From the NCBI GenBank assembly GCA_958295815.1, contig OY282374.1, positions 2,190,856 to 2,254,855 of the forward strand: a stretch of 64,000 bases of DNA, in the 5' to 3' direction. The translations under genes and the position numbers were made by a program. This stretch comes from Candidatus Poribacteria bacterium. Lineage in GTDB: Bacteria > Poribacteria > WGA-4E > WGA-3G. Of this stretch, positions 45,305 to 54,431 are shown piece after piece. Below the pieces are notes generated by a model. The model made no database searches. It had not been told where the DNA came from and saw only the letters and a list, made by a program, of their open reading frames with translations. Within the stretch, counting starts at the first letter, position 1. Every line of letters begins with the position of its first letter.

Positions 45305-46087
45305 ATGTGTTGTTCTGGTCGGTACGCTGGACACCCGCATAAAAACTTACACGTTATTTATCTAGTAAACTTAACGGCAGATAAACAGGATTTAACCGAG
45401 ATCTATGAAGAACCGTCTGCTAGGAGTATCTACGTGAAAATTCTGACAGCCGAGTTTCCAGGAGCGTCGTTTCCACCGGAGACGAAAGTATGGTTTGAAA
45501 CTCAAACAGTCAATAGACGCAAGGGCACTGTCCAAAGGTTGTTTTCTCGGTATGCGCAAGTTGCAGCCGAGGACAGAACGCTATGGAAAGTTCCGTATAT
45601 GTTCTTGAAAGTCAGAGAACCTATTCCACCTCCTGCGATGATGCTTTTTGAGATTGATACCTTGGCGAATCAATTGCTAAAGGAACATGAAAATAAAAGG
45701 GTCCTTGAGCCCGGCTGGAAGTTTGGCTTTGATCTCGCGCCAGCGCGCGGAGGAATATGCCGGTACACAGAGAAACAGATTACACTCTCGGTGACATATT
45801 GCTTGAAAGCGTCCAAACGGGAAATAGAGGACACAATTTTACATGAGATAGCACATGCGATCGTCGGACCCGGGCACGGACACGATGCCGTATGGAAGGC
45901 AGCAGCTCAGCGCATCGGAGGCACTGCTAAACGCACTCACCGAGTTCAACACACGCTTCCGCGCTGGCGGGGACAATGTGGATGCGGAAAACAGTGGAAA
46001 CGACAACGTCTAACCCGACGGAGTAGAACAGGGCTCTGCCCAGCATGCGGCGATAAAATTCAGTGGAAACGAGAAGGTGTGAAATAG
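45305..46087 (+). CDS. SprT-like zinc metalloprotease
   Basis: A 260-residue protein. The C-terminal half is SprT/Spartan-like: 'DTILHEIAHAIVGPGHGHDAVW' (HExxH plus a third His, about 178-199) followed by a zinc ribbon with 'CGCGKQW' and 'CPACGDKIQW' (about 221-256). In eukaryotes related proteases cut DNA-protein crosslinks; bacterial SprT proteins are little studied. The N-terminal 120 residues are unassigned. The start is uncertain, because the ATG at 45305 lacks a ribosome site and the first ~25 residues look unprotein-like, so the true start may be lost or downstream. Confidence 0.75.
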   Translation: MCCSGRYAGHPHKNLHVIYLVNLTADKQDLTEIYEEPSARSIYVKILTAEFPGASFPPETKVWFETQTVNRRKGTVQRLFSRYAQVAAEDRTLWKVPYMFLKVREPIPPPAMMLFEIDTLANQLLKEHENKRVLEPGWKFGFDLAPARGGICRYTEKQITLSVTYCLKASKREIEDTILHEIAHAIVGPGHGHDAVWKAAAQRIGGTAKRTHRVQHTLPRWRGQCGCGKQWKRQRLTRRSRTGLCPACGDKIQWKREGVK

Positions 46088-46306
46088 TTCTGATAGTAGA
46101 AAAGGATTTATCTGTTTCCCGGCAACAAGCGATTGCTTTTTTAGAAATAGCATTGACCACAGCTATTGGAAACCCATCGTCCGACTCAGACGACTACGGT
46201 AAAACGGAACGTCCACGATAACACATAGTTGGACTCTAAACGTAACAGTTCCCACATTACGTTTCGTTCAATGACGCTCCCGCCAGTGGGAACACCATCA
46301 TCTATG

Positions 46307-47059
46307 TTATCGATTTTGGACTTTCAAAGCACCCCACACTGTTTTTGATAGATTTCCCACTTCATAATCGGGGATTGAGAGATTTGGGTTGAAAAATGGG
46401 TGATCGTTTATCAATCCTGCTTCATCGGCATCAAGCAGAAAATCCGTGAGTTTAAAAGGGTCGTTTAAATCAAAGATGGTTCGAGAAACCATCACAAAAG
46501 ATTTTCCGCGCGGAGGCTTCTTGGAATTATGCCCTAAACCGAAAGTGTGTTCTACCTCATGAATGGTTATTTGGAATGTCTTAATTTTACGGTCTACATT
46601 AGTAGGGATATAGGCGATGTTATTACAGATGTTTTTTGAACATTTTAGTTCAGCCTTACCAGCCTTACCAGCAATGTCTTTTGCTCCGGCGAGAAAGACG
46701 ACGCTAATTTTATTTTTTCGCCAGAGAGGATCATCACGGATCCCAGGAGGCAATTCATTTCTAATCAGGAAAAAATTGGAATAGGTTCTCAAATTGTGTT
46801 TGCCCTTGACAATGTGGACAACAATTAGACCGGCTGCGTCTCTTTCGAACTGAAACGTTTTAGGCGTATGCCCATGTCTTTTCAATTCTCGTGAATAGAA
46901 TGCTTGCGTCTTGAGCATAGTGCTTTTGACTTCTCTGATGTTTTCTTTAGTGGGTGCTGGCTGATCTGTTGGCTGAAAATAAACGGTATGGATAACATTG
47001 GCTTCCGCTTTTATCAAAAACACTAAAACAAGGAAAACAAACATAACATATTTCATCAT
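46307..47059 (-). CDS. small secreted metzincin-type protease
   Basis: A 250-residue exported protein: signal 'MFVFLVLVFLIKAEA', then 'VIHTVYFQPTDQPAP' and, at about 168-179, 'HEVEHTFGLGHN' (HExxHxxGxxH), the metzincin zinc site. Its fold outline matches the protease domain of the WD40-dockerin protein at 26336-29296 ('FYSRELKRHGHTPKTFQFERD' against 'FYARQMQNHGFGIKTFTLETD'), so it is a stand-alone relative of the same domain. It lacks dockerin or other anchoring modules, suggesting a free periplasmic or secreted enzyme. Confidence 0.8.
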   Translation of the reverse strand: MMKYVMFVFLVLVFLIKAEANVIHTVYFQPTDQPAPTKENIREVKSTMLKTQAFYSRELKRHGHTPKTFQFERDAAGLIVVHIVKGKHNLRTYSNFFLIRNELPPGIRDDPLWRKNKISVVFLAGAKDIAGKAGKAELKCSKNICNNIAYIPTNVDRKIKTFQITIHEVEHTFGLGHNSKKPPRGKSFVMVSRTIFDLNDPFKLTDFLLDADEAGLINDHPFFNPNLSIPDYEVGNLSKTVWGALKVQNR

Positions 47060-47356
47060 GATCCTAACGTATATTTTTTTTCTTTTATTGTATATGAATC
47101 AATATATTTTTCAAGAGAATAATTGGTTTTGGAATCCTAATGCTTTAGCTTTAGGAGGAAATGAGACGGATAGTGGGAAAATGTTTATTACGTCTTGTTC
47201 GCCACCTACCTATAATCATGGATGAAAACAACCCTCACCTCCACATCGTCTGTGTTGGCGAAAGCACCTGTAATGATACTCTACTCAACACCAGAGGTGT
47301 TACAAACTCAAACATTGCGTGATCCGCCCCAATATCAAGGTCCTTTTGCGCTACCT

Positions 47357-47757
47357 TTATCCCTGAAACTCCTTTTCATCCGAATTATATAAAAGTGAAA
47401 TAGTTTCAGCTGTGGACAGAGCGTCCGAAAAATCAACTAGGACATGGGACACGAAAACACTATCGACATGCATCACCGCTGGGTTTTTTCTGAATTCGAC
47501 ATCAACCGCACCTGATTCGAAATAATCGCATTCTTCCTTTGTCGTTCTTCTTCTAACGGTACAGTCACAAAAATATACTCCGCAGAATCTACAATTGATC
47601 TATAATCACGTAGATTCATGATCTTTTTCACCTTCTCCCGGTGAATGCCAAAACGCTTCCCAATTGCCTCCTGAGAATCACCCCGGAGCTTTCCAATAAT
47701 AATCGCTTGAATGTTTTCAGTTGTTGCGAGTTTTATATAAATATTATGTCCTATTTG
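47357..47757 (-). pseudogene. frameshifted helix-turn-helix gene remnant
   Basis: On the minus strand one frame reads 'GDSQEAIGKRFGIHREKVKK' (a convincing helix-turn-helix) and then 'DSAEYIFVTVPLEEERQRKN' before stopping. A second frame then continues plausibly with 'FESGAVDVEFRKNPAVMHVD' to a stop at 47357. No standard start codon is present. A third frame further on also looks coding. I read it as a regulator or recombinase gene broken by one or more frameshifts. Confidence 0.4.
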
Positions 47758-47866
47758 TCATAATGAAACAACATAAAATTGTAATTTTGTCGTTTTTTTA
47801 TGGCACAAAGTGACAATATTTGCTATGATACTAAAAACTTTCACATGAGGTATAAAAAATGAAACG

Positions 47867-48310
47867 ATGTATTCCAATATTTTGATTGTCCTACTACTTG
47901 TGTACTCCACCATGCCTGCCCTATCCACTGAAGAAAACATCGCTCAACAGGCTATATTGGATGCACAACGCGACGCAAAAACTGATATAAACAAACCGCT
48001 ATGGCTTTCATTAGGATGCTGTTTTGGTCCAATCGCATACGCCGCGTCATTCACAAGAACACCGGCAGTCTCTACACAAAAGTTGGTAGGAAAATCGCCA
48101 GAATATCTGAATGTATATTCTGAAGAATATCGTCGAAAAAGAAAATCATTACAATCTACTTATACTACGATCGGCTGTTTAACCGGTGCCCTTATCTCTA
48201 CAGCAGGATGTCTCGTTTTTATAGTATCCGAACCTGAAAGGACCCCAATACAGACTCTCGGCATAGTTATCTATTCTATAGCGGAAGTACTCGCGTCTCT
48301 GTCTGATTGA
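47867..48310 (+). CDS. small exported membrane protein, 'LLGKSPEY' paralog 1, with frameshifted start
   Basis: A 147-residue protein: N-terminal hydrophobic segment, polar Gln/Asp/Lys region, a membrane segment, the block 'VGKSPEYLNVYSEEYRRKR', then two more hydrophobic segments. The block and architecture match the genes at 59688-60206 and 60235-60747. The better ribosome site (atgagg) precedes an ATG at 47859 that gives 'MKRCIPIF' and then stops. One extra T in the following T-run would join it to this frame and give a fine signal peptide ending 'LLLVYSTMPALS'. So the gene probably carries a one-base deletion, real or a sequencing error. Function unknown. Confidence 0.6.
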   Translation: MYSNILIVLLLVYSTMPALSTEENIAQQAILDAQRDAKTDINKPLWLSLGCCFGPIAYAASFTRTPAVSTQKLVGKSPEYLNVYSEEYRRKRKSLQSTYTTIGCLTGALISTAGCLVFIVSEPERTPIQTLGIVIYSIAEVLASLSD

Positions 48311-48341
48311 AAACTTTTTTAACGAGATACTATGAAATAAC

Positions 48342-48725
48342 GTGAGTTTGAAAAAAGTTTTTGTTCAAGAGATTTATCCGTATCGATTCCTCGTCTGGTT
48401 ATTGGGTTTAAACATTCCGATTTTTCTGGTTTTAAGTCAGTTTTTTGAACGTGAGAGGTCGATTGAGTGGACATTGGCAAGTAGCGCAGGCTTGTTCTAC
48501 CAAGGATGGATTGTCACAGGCTTCTGCTTTTTAATGTTGACATGGGTGTTAAGAAAATACAAGGCGAGTAAACTGGTGGTATTTTCTTTTTTGATGCCGG
48601 TGTGGGGTGTGTTGTTTAGCAATCTGTTCTTAGGCGATGAAATAACCGTCAGTGTATTCGTAGGCACTGGATTGGTAGCAGCAGGGATTTATTTTGTTAA
48701 CCTGCAACATAAGAAAGTAAAGTGA
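48342..48725 (+). pseudogene. C-terminal half of an EamA/DMT-type transporter
   Basis: A 127-residue frame with four hydrophobic helices ending 'FSFLMPVWGVLFSNLFLGDEI ... GTGLVAAGIYFVN', the pattern of the second EamA repeat in drug/metabolite transporters, which normally have ten helices in about 290 residues. The first half is missing; the GTG start at 48342 lacks a good ribosome site. It is probably a 5'-truncated relic. Confidence 0.6.
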
Positions 48726-48740
48726 AAGGGATTACAGATA

Positions 48741-49577
48741 ATGCCTCGAAAAGGAATCATCTGTATTTTGGTTGTTGGTATCTTCTTAAATTATGGCATG
48801 CAAGAGGATTTTTGGGCGGATGAGGGTGTTGATGGCATGGTGTTAATCCCCGCGGGCGAGTTTGAAATGGGGCGTGAGGATGGACCTTCCGATGAGTATC
48901 CAACCCATACCGTCTACGTAGACGCATTTTACATGGATGTCTACGAGGTGACGAATGCAGAATATAAGGCGTTCATTGATGCGAATCCACAGTGGCAAAA
49001 GGGTCGCATTGAACCAAGATTGCATGATAGCACCTACCTTAGACTTTGGAACGGCAACAACTATCCGCTAGATAAAGGCGATCATCCGGTTAATTATGTC
49101 AGTTGGTATGCCGCAATGGCTTACGCCAAATGGGCAGGAAAACGTCTACCAACAGAAGCAGAATGGGAAAAAGCGGCGCGAGGTGGTTTAGTCGGTAAAG
49201 GATATCCTTGGGGAGATACAATTAATGTCGCAGACACAAACTATGGCAGATATATCAATGATACGCGCCCTGTTGGACAGTATGCGCCAAACGGATACGG
49301 TTTATACGATATGGCAGGGAATGTGTGGGAGTGGTGTTTGGATAAATATGATTCGGATTTCTACAGGGCATCTCCGAAGAGAAATCCATTCTCTGGTGGC
49401 ACACTTACTGAGGTAATAAATGATTTCATAAACATTGATACACCTCGGGTGTTTCGGGGCGGCGACTGGGCGACCCAGGGTCTGTTCGTGCGAGTGGAGA
49501 ACCGCGATGCTGGCATCCCGATGTACGCCAGCGTCTTCGTCGGATTCCGTTGTGTGAAGACTGTTTCGCATAAATAG
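48741..49577 (+). CDS. formylglycine-generating-enzyme-like (SUMF1/FGE) domain protein
   Basis: A 278-residue protein with a short N-terminal hydrophobic segment ('ICILVVGIFLNYGM', probable signal). The FGE-sulfatase fold follows: 'MVLIPAGEFEMGREDG', 'HTVYVDAFYMDVYEVTNAEYKAF', 'PVNYVSWYAAMAYAKWAGKRLPT', 'YGLYDMAGNVWEWC' and 'RVFRGGDW'. The paired active-site cysteines of true FGE are not evident near the end ('VFVGFRCVKT' has one Cys), so it may be a non-catalytic or different member. It lies about 450 bp before a sulfatase gene, which makes a functional link tempting but unproven. Confidence 0.82.
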   Translation: MPRKGIICILVVGIFLNYGMQEDFWADEGVDGMVLIPAGEFEMGREDGPSDEYPTHTVYVDAFYMDVYEVTNAEYKAFIDANPQWQKGRIEPRLHDSTYLRLWNGNNYPLDKGDHPVNYVSWYAAMAYAKWAGKRLPTEAEWEKAARGGLVGKGYPWGDTINVADTNYGRYINDTRPVGQYAPNGYGLYDMAGNVWEWCLDKYDSDFYRASPKRNPFSGGTLTEVINDFINIDTPRVFRGGDWATQGLFVRVENRDAGIPMYASVFVGFRCVKTVSHK

Positions 49578-49597
49578 GACGCGCTTGATGGGTTCGC

Positions 49598-49795
49598 AGA
49601 AGTACCACTGGAGATTTCCATTGGTGTTTTTTTCCACTGACAGGACCACTCGTTGACTGGTTTGGCAAACCGATGCAGCAGGGCTTTGAATTAGCACTCA
49701 ACGAAATTAACAGCACACAATCCAAAACCTACTCGACCTCCACCTGCTATCCGCCCATGGCAAAGAACGGGATACGTTTCTCCATCCTAATATAA
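49598..49795 (+). pseudogene. fragment of a Leu/Ile/Val-type periplasmic binding protein
   Basis: An open frame without a start encodes 'FFPLTGPLVDWFGKPMQQGF' then 'ELALNEIN', matching the start of the mature region of Peripla_BP_6 proteins (ABC substrate-binding). The continuation is short and ends at 49795. It is a relic of about 60 codons. Confidence 0.45.
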
Positions 49796-49807
49796 CTACT
49801 GAGACTT

Positions 49808-49925
49808 CCCATCCTTAAACCTCGCAATTGCCCCGCGTTCGGCGACTCTGCTTTGGCATAATGCGCAGGCATCTGCGACGACTTCCACCTACCGCCCAGC
49901 AACTTGCATATCCACAACAGTTTAT
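49808..49925 (-). pseudogene. tyrosine-recombinase C-terminal fragment, copy 2, frameshifted
   Basis: Minus-strand DNA about 85% identical to the integrase tail at 43590-43735 over about 110 bp. Here 'GRWKSSQMPAHYAKAE' is in one frame while the preceding and following parts need different frames, so at least two indels are present. Confidence 0.45.
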
Positions 49926-50029
49926 TTATCATAACTGTAAGGAAGCTGCAACGCTTTTCCGAAGGTTCCAAAAGCAGATTGACTTAAATCGTTCTTTGGA
50001 ATACAATCATTAGAAAAAAAGGACCTACA

Positions 50030-51640
50030 ATGAACACATCAGATCGCCCGAATATCCTTTGGATCTCTATAGAGGATGCAACGCCCCGTTTCGGTTGTTA
50101 CGGGGACCCGATCGCGCGTACACCCAATATTGACCGACTCGCTGCTGGCGGATGTCGGTTTCCGAACGCGTTTTCGACTGCTGGGGTCTGTGCACCGAGT
50201 CGTTCGGCTATTATCACTGGTATGTATCAGACTTCCATCGGAACACATCACCATCGGACAACACATACACACGAAAGCACACCGGACCTGCCTACGCCGT
50301 ATTCTGTTGTTCCGCCCCCTTATGTGAAAACATTCACCGAATACTTGAGAGGGGCAGGCTATTATTGCACCAACAATAGTAAAACAGACTATCAGTTCAC
50401 ACCCCCTATCACAGCGTGGGATGACAATAGCAATCAAGGGCACTGGCGAAATCGTGCGGACGGGCAACCCTTCTTTTCAGTTTTTAACCCAATCGTTACA
50501 CACGAGAGTGGTATGTGGGAAAAGGAAGATCGTCCACTGACCACGAATCCAGATGACGTGGAATTACCTCCTTATTTGCCGGATACACCTAAAGCCCGCG
50601 CCGCATTGGCTCGACAGTACGATAACCTCGCCACTGCCGATGCACGTGTCGGAGAGTTGTTAGATCAACTCGAAGAAGATGGACTCGCAGAGAATACCAT
50701 TGTTTTTCTCTGGAGCGATCACGGTGAAGGACTCCCACGCGGTAAACGTTGGCCCTATGATGCGGGGATCCGAATTCCGTTGATTGTGCGTTGGCACGAA
50801 GAGCTTAATCCAGGGAGTGAAAGTGATCAATTGGTGAGTTTGATTGATCTGGGTCCCACTGTGCTTTCGTTATGTGGTGTTCAAGCACCGCAGCACCTAC
50901 AAGGACAACCCTTCCTTGGACCAGAAAAAGTAGAACGTGAATATATTTTTGCGACGCGCGACCGCCTTGATTTATCGTATCAGATGTTGCGTGCTGTACG
51001 TGATAAAAGGTATAAATACATCCGAAATTATTATCCCGAAAATCCATATTTCCTCTGGGATCCTTACCGCAATGAACATCCCGTGATGCAGGAGATGTGG
51101 CGACTTCATACCGAAGGCAAATTAGAGGGCGATCAATTGGTCATGTTCCAATCACCGCGCCCCACTGAGGAACTCTACGATGTGGAAAATGACAAGTATG
51201 AACTCAACAATTTAGCAAAAAATGCAGCACACGCAAAAGTACTTAAACGGATGCGAGAAACGTTGACAGCATGGCAATCGGAATTCGGGGATATGGGGAA
51301 TATATCTGAAGAAGAAATGGTGGCGAAGTGGTATCCTAATGGCATACAACCACAAACGGCATCACCACTTTTCATTCCGATTAACGCGTCTAACCCCGGC
51401 ACGGAGCCTGCTCATGAAGATGGAGAATGGGACGCACCGCTGCTTCTGCAACTCTACTGTTCAACACAAGGTGCCTCAATTGCGTATACAACCGAACAAG
51501 GTGAAGATGTCCGATGGCAGCTGTATACAGAACCTTTGCGTTTACCGAAAGGTGAAACCGTTATAAGAGCAAAAGCAATTCGGATCGGTTACAAAGAGAG
51601 CGATGAGAAATCTCTAAAATTCACAACTTTAGACAACTAA
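50030..51640 (+). CDS. type I sulfatase
   Basis: A 536-residue alkaline-phosphatase-superfamily sulfatase. 'RPNILWISIEDATPRFGCYG' gives the first metal Asp. 'AGVCAPSRSAIITG' has the CxPSR motif whose Cys (about 54) is converted to formylglycine. 'FLWSDHGEGLPRGKRWPYD' supplies metal-binding Asp-His and a Lys. The C-terminal roughly 80 residues ('LLLQLYCSTQGASIAYTTEQGE ... ETVIRAKAIRIGYKESD') resemble the chitobiase/hexosaminidase C-terminal domain often fused to sulfatases. No signal peptide is seen with the ATG at 50030, so the enzyme appears cytoplasmic. It likely desulfates a sulfated glycan or sugar, and an FGE-like gene is nearby. Confidence 0.92.
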   Translation: MNTSDRPNILWISIEDATPRFGCYGDPIARTPNIDRLAAGGCRFPNAFSTAGVCAPSRSAIITGMYQTSIGTHHHRTTHTHESTPDLPTPYSVVPPPYVKTFTEYLRGAGYYCTNNSKTDYQFTPPITAWDDNSNQGHWRNRADGQPFFSVFNPIVTHESGMWEKEDRPLTTNPDDVELPPYLPDTPKARAALARQYDNLATADARVGELLDQLEEDGLAENTIVFLWSDHGEGLPRGKRWPYDAGIRIPLIVRWHEELNPGSESDQLVSLIDLGPTVLSLCGVQAPQHLQGQPFLGPEKVEREYIFATRDRLDLSYQMLRAVRDKRYKYIRNYYPENPYFLWDPYRNEHPVMQEMWRLHTEGKLEGDQLVMFQSPRPTEELYDVENDKYELNNLAKNAAHAKVLKRMRETLTAWQSEFGDMGNISEEEMVAKWYPNGIQPQTASPLFIPINASNPGTEPAHEDGEWDAPLLLQLYCSTQGASIAYTTEQGEDVRWQLYTEPLRLPKGETVIRAKAIRIGYKESDEKSLKFTTLDN

Positions 51641-51754
51641 GGTAGACTCTGTTAGTCGTCGCAATCTGGCCTCTACGCGGTCATCGCGGGGTCCATATCG
51701 GCAACAGAGTGGATACGGGTTATTGTCTCTGGCAGACAATGTGTCGTCTGCCAT
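51629..51754 (-). CDS. possible short ORF antisense to the sulfatase end
   Basis: A 41-residue frame starting 'MADDTLSARDNNPYPLCCRY' with a strongly protein-like, Arg-rich continuation ('GPRDDRVEARLRRLTEST'). It overlaps the last 12 bp of the sulfatase. No family recognised; it could be a remnant. The rest of 51641-52043 shows nothing. Confidence 0.2.
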   Translation of the reverse strand: MADDTLSARDNNPYPLCCRYGPRDDRVEARLRRLTESTLVV

Positions 51755-52043
51755 TTCTCGTAAGCAAGAAAAAAGTCGTCAATTTTAAGAAAAGTATTAT
51801 GATATTCATCAGAGAACTTCTTTTGGTTATAGAGATGTCATAACCTCATTATACCAAAGGTGTTCTCTTTATACAAAAACTTTCAATTATTTATCAAACT
51901 TACCTTGGACATAGCACCCCTACCGGGTGAAGAACCTTGAAAAAAATAATTCACTTCAATATTGGTGGTTCTACCAAGCACAACAACTGCAGGTGCCACT
52001 ATAGGTTTTATTGAAATCACGTTACACTTAAGGAGAACTATAA

Positions 52044-52868
52044 ATGCGGAAATACCGATGGATAGTTATTATCGCTCTAATCGGTTGTACGGTTTCCTTT
52101 GCGAGTTGCAAGAAAGTGCAGAAAAAGTCAACAACTAATGTATCTGGTGTATCGGATACAAGTCAGGTAGATCCTCCGATGGATGTATTGATTTATACAG
52201 GTAGTGCCTCGTGGATAACATTGGAAAATGCGACAGTTGCAGCAAAAACGACAACAAAACTTTTGGAATCCAATGGAATCCGTGCGGCGATTACAGAAAA
52301 TGAGGGATACCTTAAAAACTGGATGGTTGAAACAACAGCAAACGGTGCCGTGAATGTCTGCGTCCTTTATGGCGTTTTACCCGCATCAATCTATGCCGCA
52401 GGGAATACCCAGCCTGATGGATCTGTAGCAGAAAACTGGATCGAAACAACCGATGGTGATACGATTCTGAATCATGCGGATTACTTAGGGTATTACAGTT
52501 CAGATGCCACACCAAATAACAAAGCACCTCTCCAAAACCTTATGGATCTCCCACATGTTGATATAAATGTTGAGGAAATTGAGGACCTGAATATGCTGGT
52601 CACAGAAGATGGGCAAACGGTAGCATCAAGTTTAGTCAATTTTAAATCTAACAGACCCTTTCCGTTGGAGCAACTTAAATCTGAGTGGTACGCTGAAAAA
52701 ATATATGCGAGCGATACGGGTAGTATTCAAGCGACATTAGCAGATCCAATTATTCTTCGGGATGGAATTCGTGGTAGATTGGCGATGGTCTACCAAACGC
52801 ATCATGGAGATAATCCGAAAGGACAGGTTGCATCGGAGATAATCATAAACTATCTTTTAGCTGAATAG
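52044..52868 (+). CDS. lipoprotein of unknown function
   Basis: A 274-residue protein with a signal ending 'IGCTVSFASCKK'; the Cys at about 22 is a plausible lipidation site. The mature part begins with a Ser/Thr/Val-rich linker, then 'MDVLIYTGSASWITLEN', reminiscent of the first strand of class-I-amidotransferase-like or ThuA-like folds, and 'LPHVDINVEEIEDLNML'. No catalytic residues can be assigned. It has its own good ribosome site (aaggaga) and stands alone. Confidence 0.65.
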   Translation: MRKYRWIVIIALIGCTVSFASCKKVQKKSTTNVSGVSDTSQVDPPMDVLIYTGSASWITLENATVAAKTTTKLLESNGIRAAITENEGYLKNWMVETTANGAVNVCVLYGVLPASIYAAGNTQPDGSVAENWIETTDGDTILNHADYLGYYSSDATPNNKAPLQNLMDLPHVDINVEEIEDLNMLVTEDGQTVASSLVNFKSNRPFPLEQLKSEWYAEKIYASDTGSIQATLADPIILRDGIRGRLAMVYQTHHGDNPKGQVASEIIINYLLAE

Positions 52869-53070
52869 ACTTAAGCAGATTTCGCGGGTGGAGTGCTAAC
52901 TTCACCCATCCATACCTTTCTATTTTTAGATGACCCTTCCAAGCGATATTTTGGCATAAAGATCCGACTTTATGGCAGAATTATGTAAGTTTTTTCCGAC
53001 AAGCCGCGTCACTATATACCAAATCAGAAGCACTTTCTTTTTCGAGGCATGTCGCCGTAGAGTAGGCAGA

Positions 53071-53300
53071 AAGTGCAGCAGAAACAAAACGAGAACTCGT
53101 CAAAAACTTACTGGCGAAGTTGAAAGAGAGCGATCGCGCTCTCGCCCATGCTCTACTACTTCGGCGAAATGACGTATGCAGAGATAGGTGAGATTTTAGG
53201 CGTATCCGTGAATACAGTTGCGACGCGCCTCCACTGGCTTATTTGGCGAAATCGAGGTGTTAACTTGACATTAAACATCGAGTTGGGTATGATTAGATAA
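53071..53300 (+). pseudogene. ECF sigma factor region 4 remnant
   Basis: One frame reads 'ETKRELVKNLLAKLKESDRA'. After a frameshift near 53145 the next frame continues 'PMLYYFGEMTYAEIGEILGV' and 'SVNTVATRLHWLIW', the conserved region 4 helix-turn-helix of ECF sigma factors. Regions 2 and the start are absent, so this is a broken gene end. Confidence 0.55.
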
Positions 53301-53332
53301 TACAGTTACGAAACCAACGTGGAAGAGGTGGG

Positions 53333-53510
53333 GTGAGTCTGGGCGATCTCAGAGCGGGATCGTTTTTCAACAGAGTCATCAATTCGGCCTCTTCAACATC
53401 GCTCTATCCGATACTGATATTAGAACCCTGATGCGGGGTTGGCAGTTTCCATTACGGCTGTCAAACCGTCTGGTAATCTTGCCATTACATGGGGTAAGGT
53501 TAAGCTGTAA
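53333..53510 (+). pseudogene. degraded copy of a LamG gene 3' end
   Basis: It encodes 'VSLGDLRAGSFFNRVIN' and, just before a stop, 'ITWGKVKL', matching 'VSMGDHRGGSFFNGVID' and 'TTWGKVKQ' of the next gene. The middle is rearranged, so this is a decayed duplicate lying 80 bp upstream. Confidence 0.45.
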
Positions 53511-53588
53511 GAAGACGGTTTCCATTTTCTATTCTATCTCAGGTTTTTCCATTTTCATTCTATCTCAGAAAGTAAGGAGGAACTATCG

Positions 53589-54401
53589 ATGATACGGGTA
53601 TTGGTGATACAGGTCATAGCTTACGCATGTCTGGCTTCTGCGTTTCCTTCACTCAGCGTAGCTGAAGTTAGCGTAGATGACGCAATCGGGATATGGCTCT
53701 TTGACGAAGGTAAAGGAAATGTAGCTAAAGATTCCTCACCCAATGGCAATGACGGCGAGCTCATAGCCGGACCCAAATGGGTTGAAGGTAAGTTCGGCGG
53801 TGCTCTGGAATTTGATGGCAGCGGGACCTCGGTCGAGACGGAAAGTGCTGACAAACTGACTGGGTTTGAACTCGGTGATAAGACCGACTTTACTGTTACC
53901 GCTTGGTTTAAAACGGATACGGGCACGGGTTTCATAATGAGTAAAACAAGGCTGGCTGGAGACTGGACTGGGTTTGAAGTCAAGTTCACTGACGGCGGAC
54001 AAATCAGGACCTGACTACAGACTGAACCTGTCACAGTTTGTGACAACAGAGGAGCGGGGCTTGACGGCGGGAAGTGGCATCATGTTGCGGTGGTTTTTAG
54101 CAGAACAAAGGGTGAGCGATATGTCTACGTCGATGGAAAACAGCAGGGAAACCCTATTGACCATAGCTCGGTGAAAGGTAGCATTGATCACGAGAACGGC
54201 TTTGCAATCGGCGTCAGCATGGGTGATCACAGAGGCGGTTCATTTTTCAACGGTGTCATTGACCAGGTCGCCCTTTTCAGAGGCGAACTGGATGAAGACG
54301 ATATCGAGATGGTCATGAATAATATGGAGGAAGTGCTCCCAGTTTCTCCATTGGGGCACCTTACTACCACATGGGGTAAGGTTAAGCAGGCTTCCCAATA
54401 G
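53589..54401 (+). pseudogene. secreted LamG-domain protein interrupted by TGA
   Basis: Signal peptide ('VLVIQVIAYACLASAFPSLSVA') followed by a LamG/concanavalin-like domain: 'IGIWLFDEGKGNVAKDSSPN', 'GGALEFDGSGTSVE', 'FTVTAWFKTDTGTGF'. A TGA at 54012-54014 ends the first part after 'FTDGGQIRT'. The same frame then resumes with 'GGKWHHVAVVFSRTKGERYV' and runs to 54401, ending 'TTWGKVKQASQ'. Around the stop the +1 frame also looks protein-like ('DYRLNLSQFVTTEERG'), so two compensating indels are an alternative to a single nonsense change. The intact paralog is at 62106-62888. Confidence 0.75.
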
Positions 54402-54431
54402 ATACTCCCTTTCATCATCTCTTCGGCGCTA

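Noticed and set aside
52972..53172. 66-codon frame at the start of the ECF relic
   Set aside because: It is the wrong frame; the neighbouring two frames carry the sigma region 4 pattern.
9720..54401. Genome-wide recoding of TGA (for example to Gly), suggested by two genes with internal TGA
   Set aside because: Many intact genes end in TGA, several in ATGA overlaps with the next start, so TGA is a working stop; the two cases are better seen as local mutations or errors.
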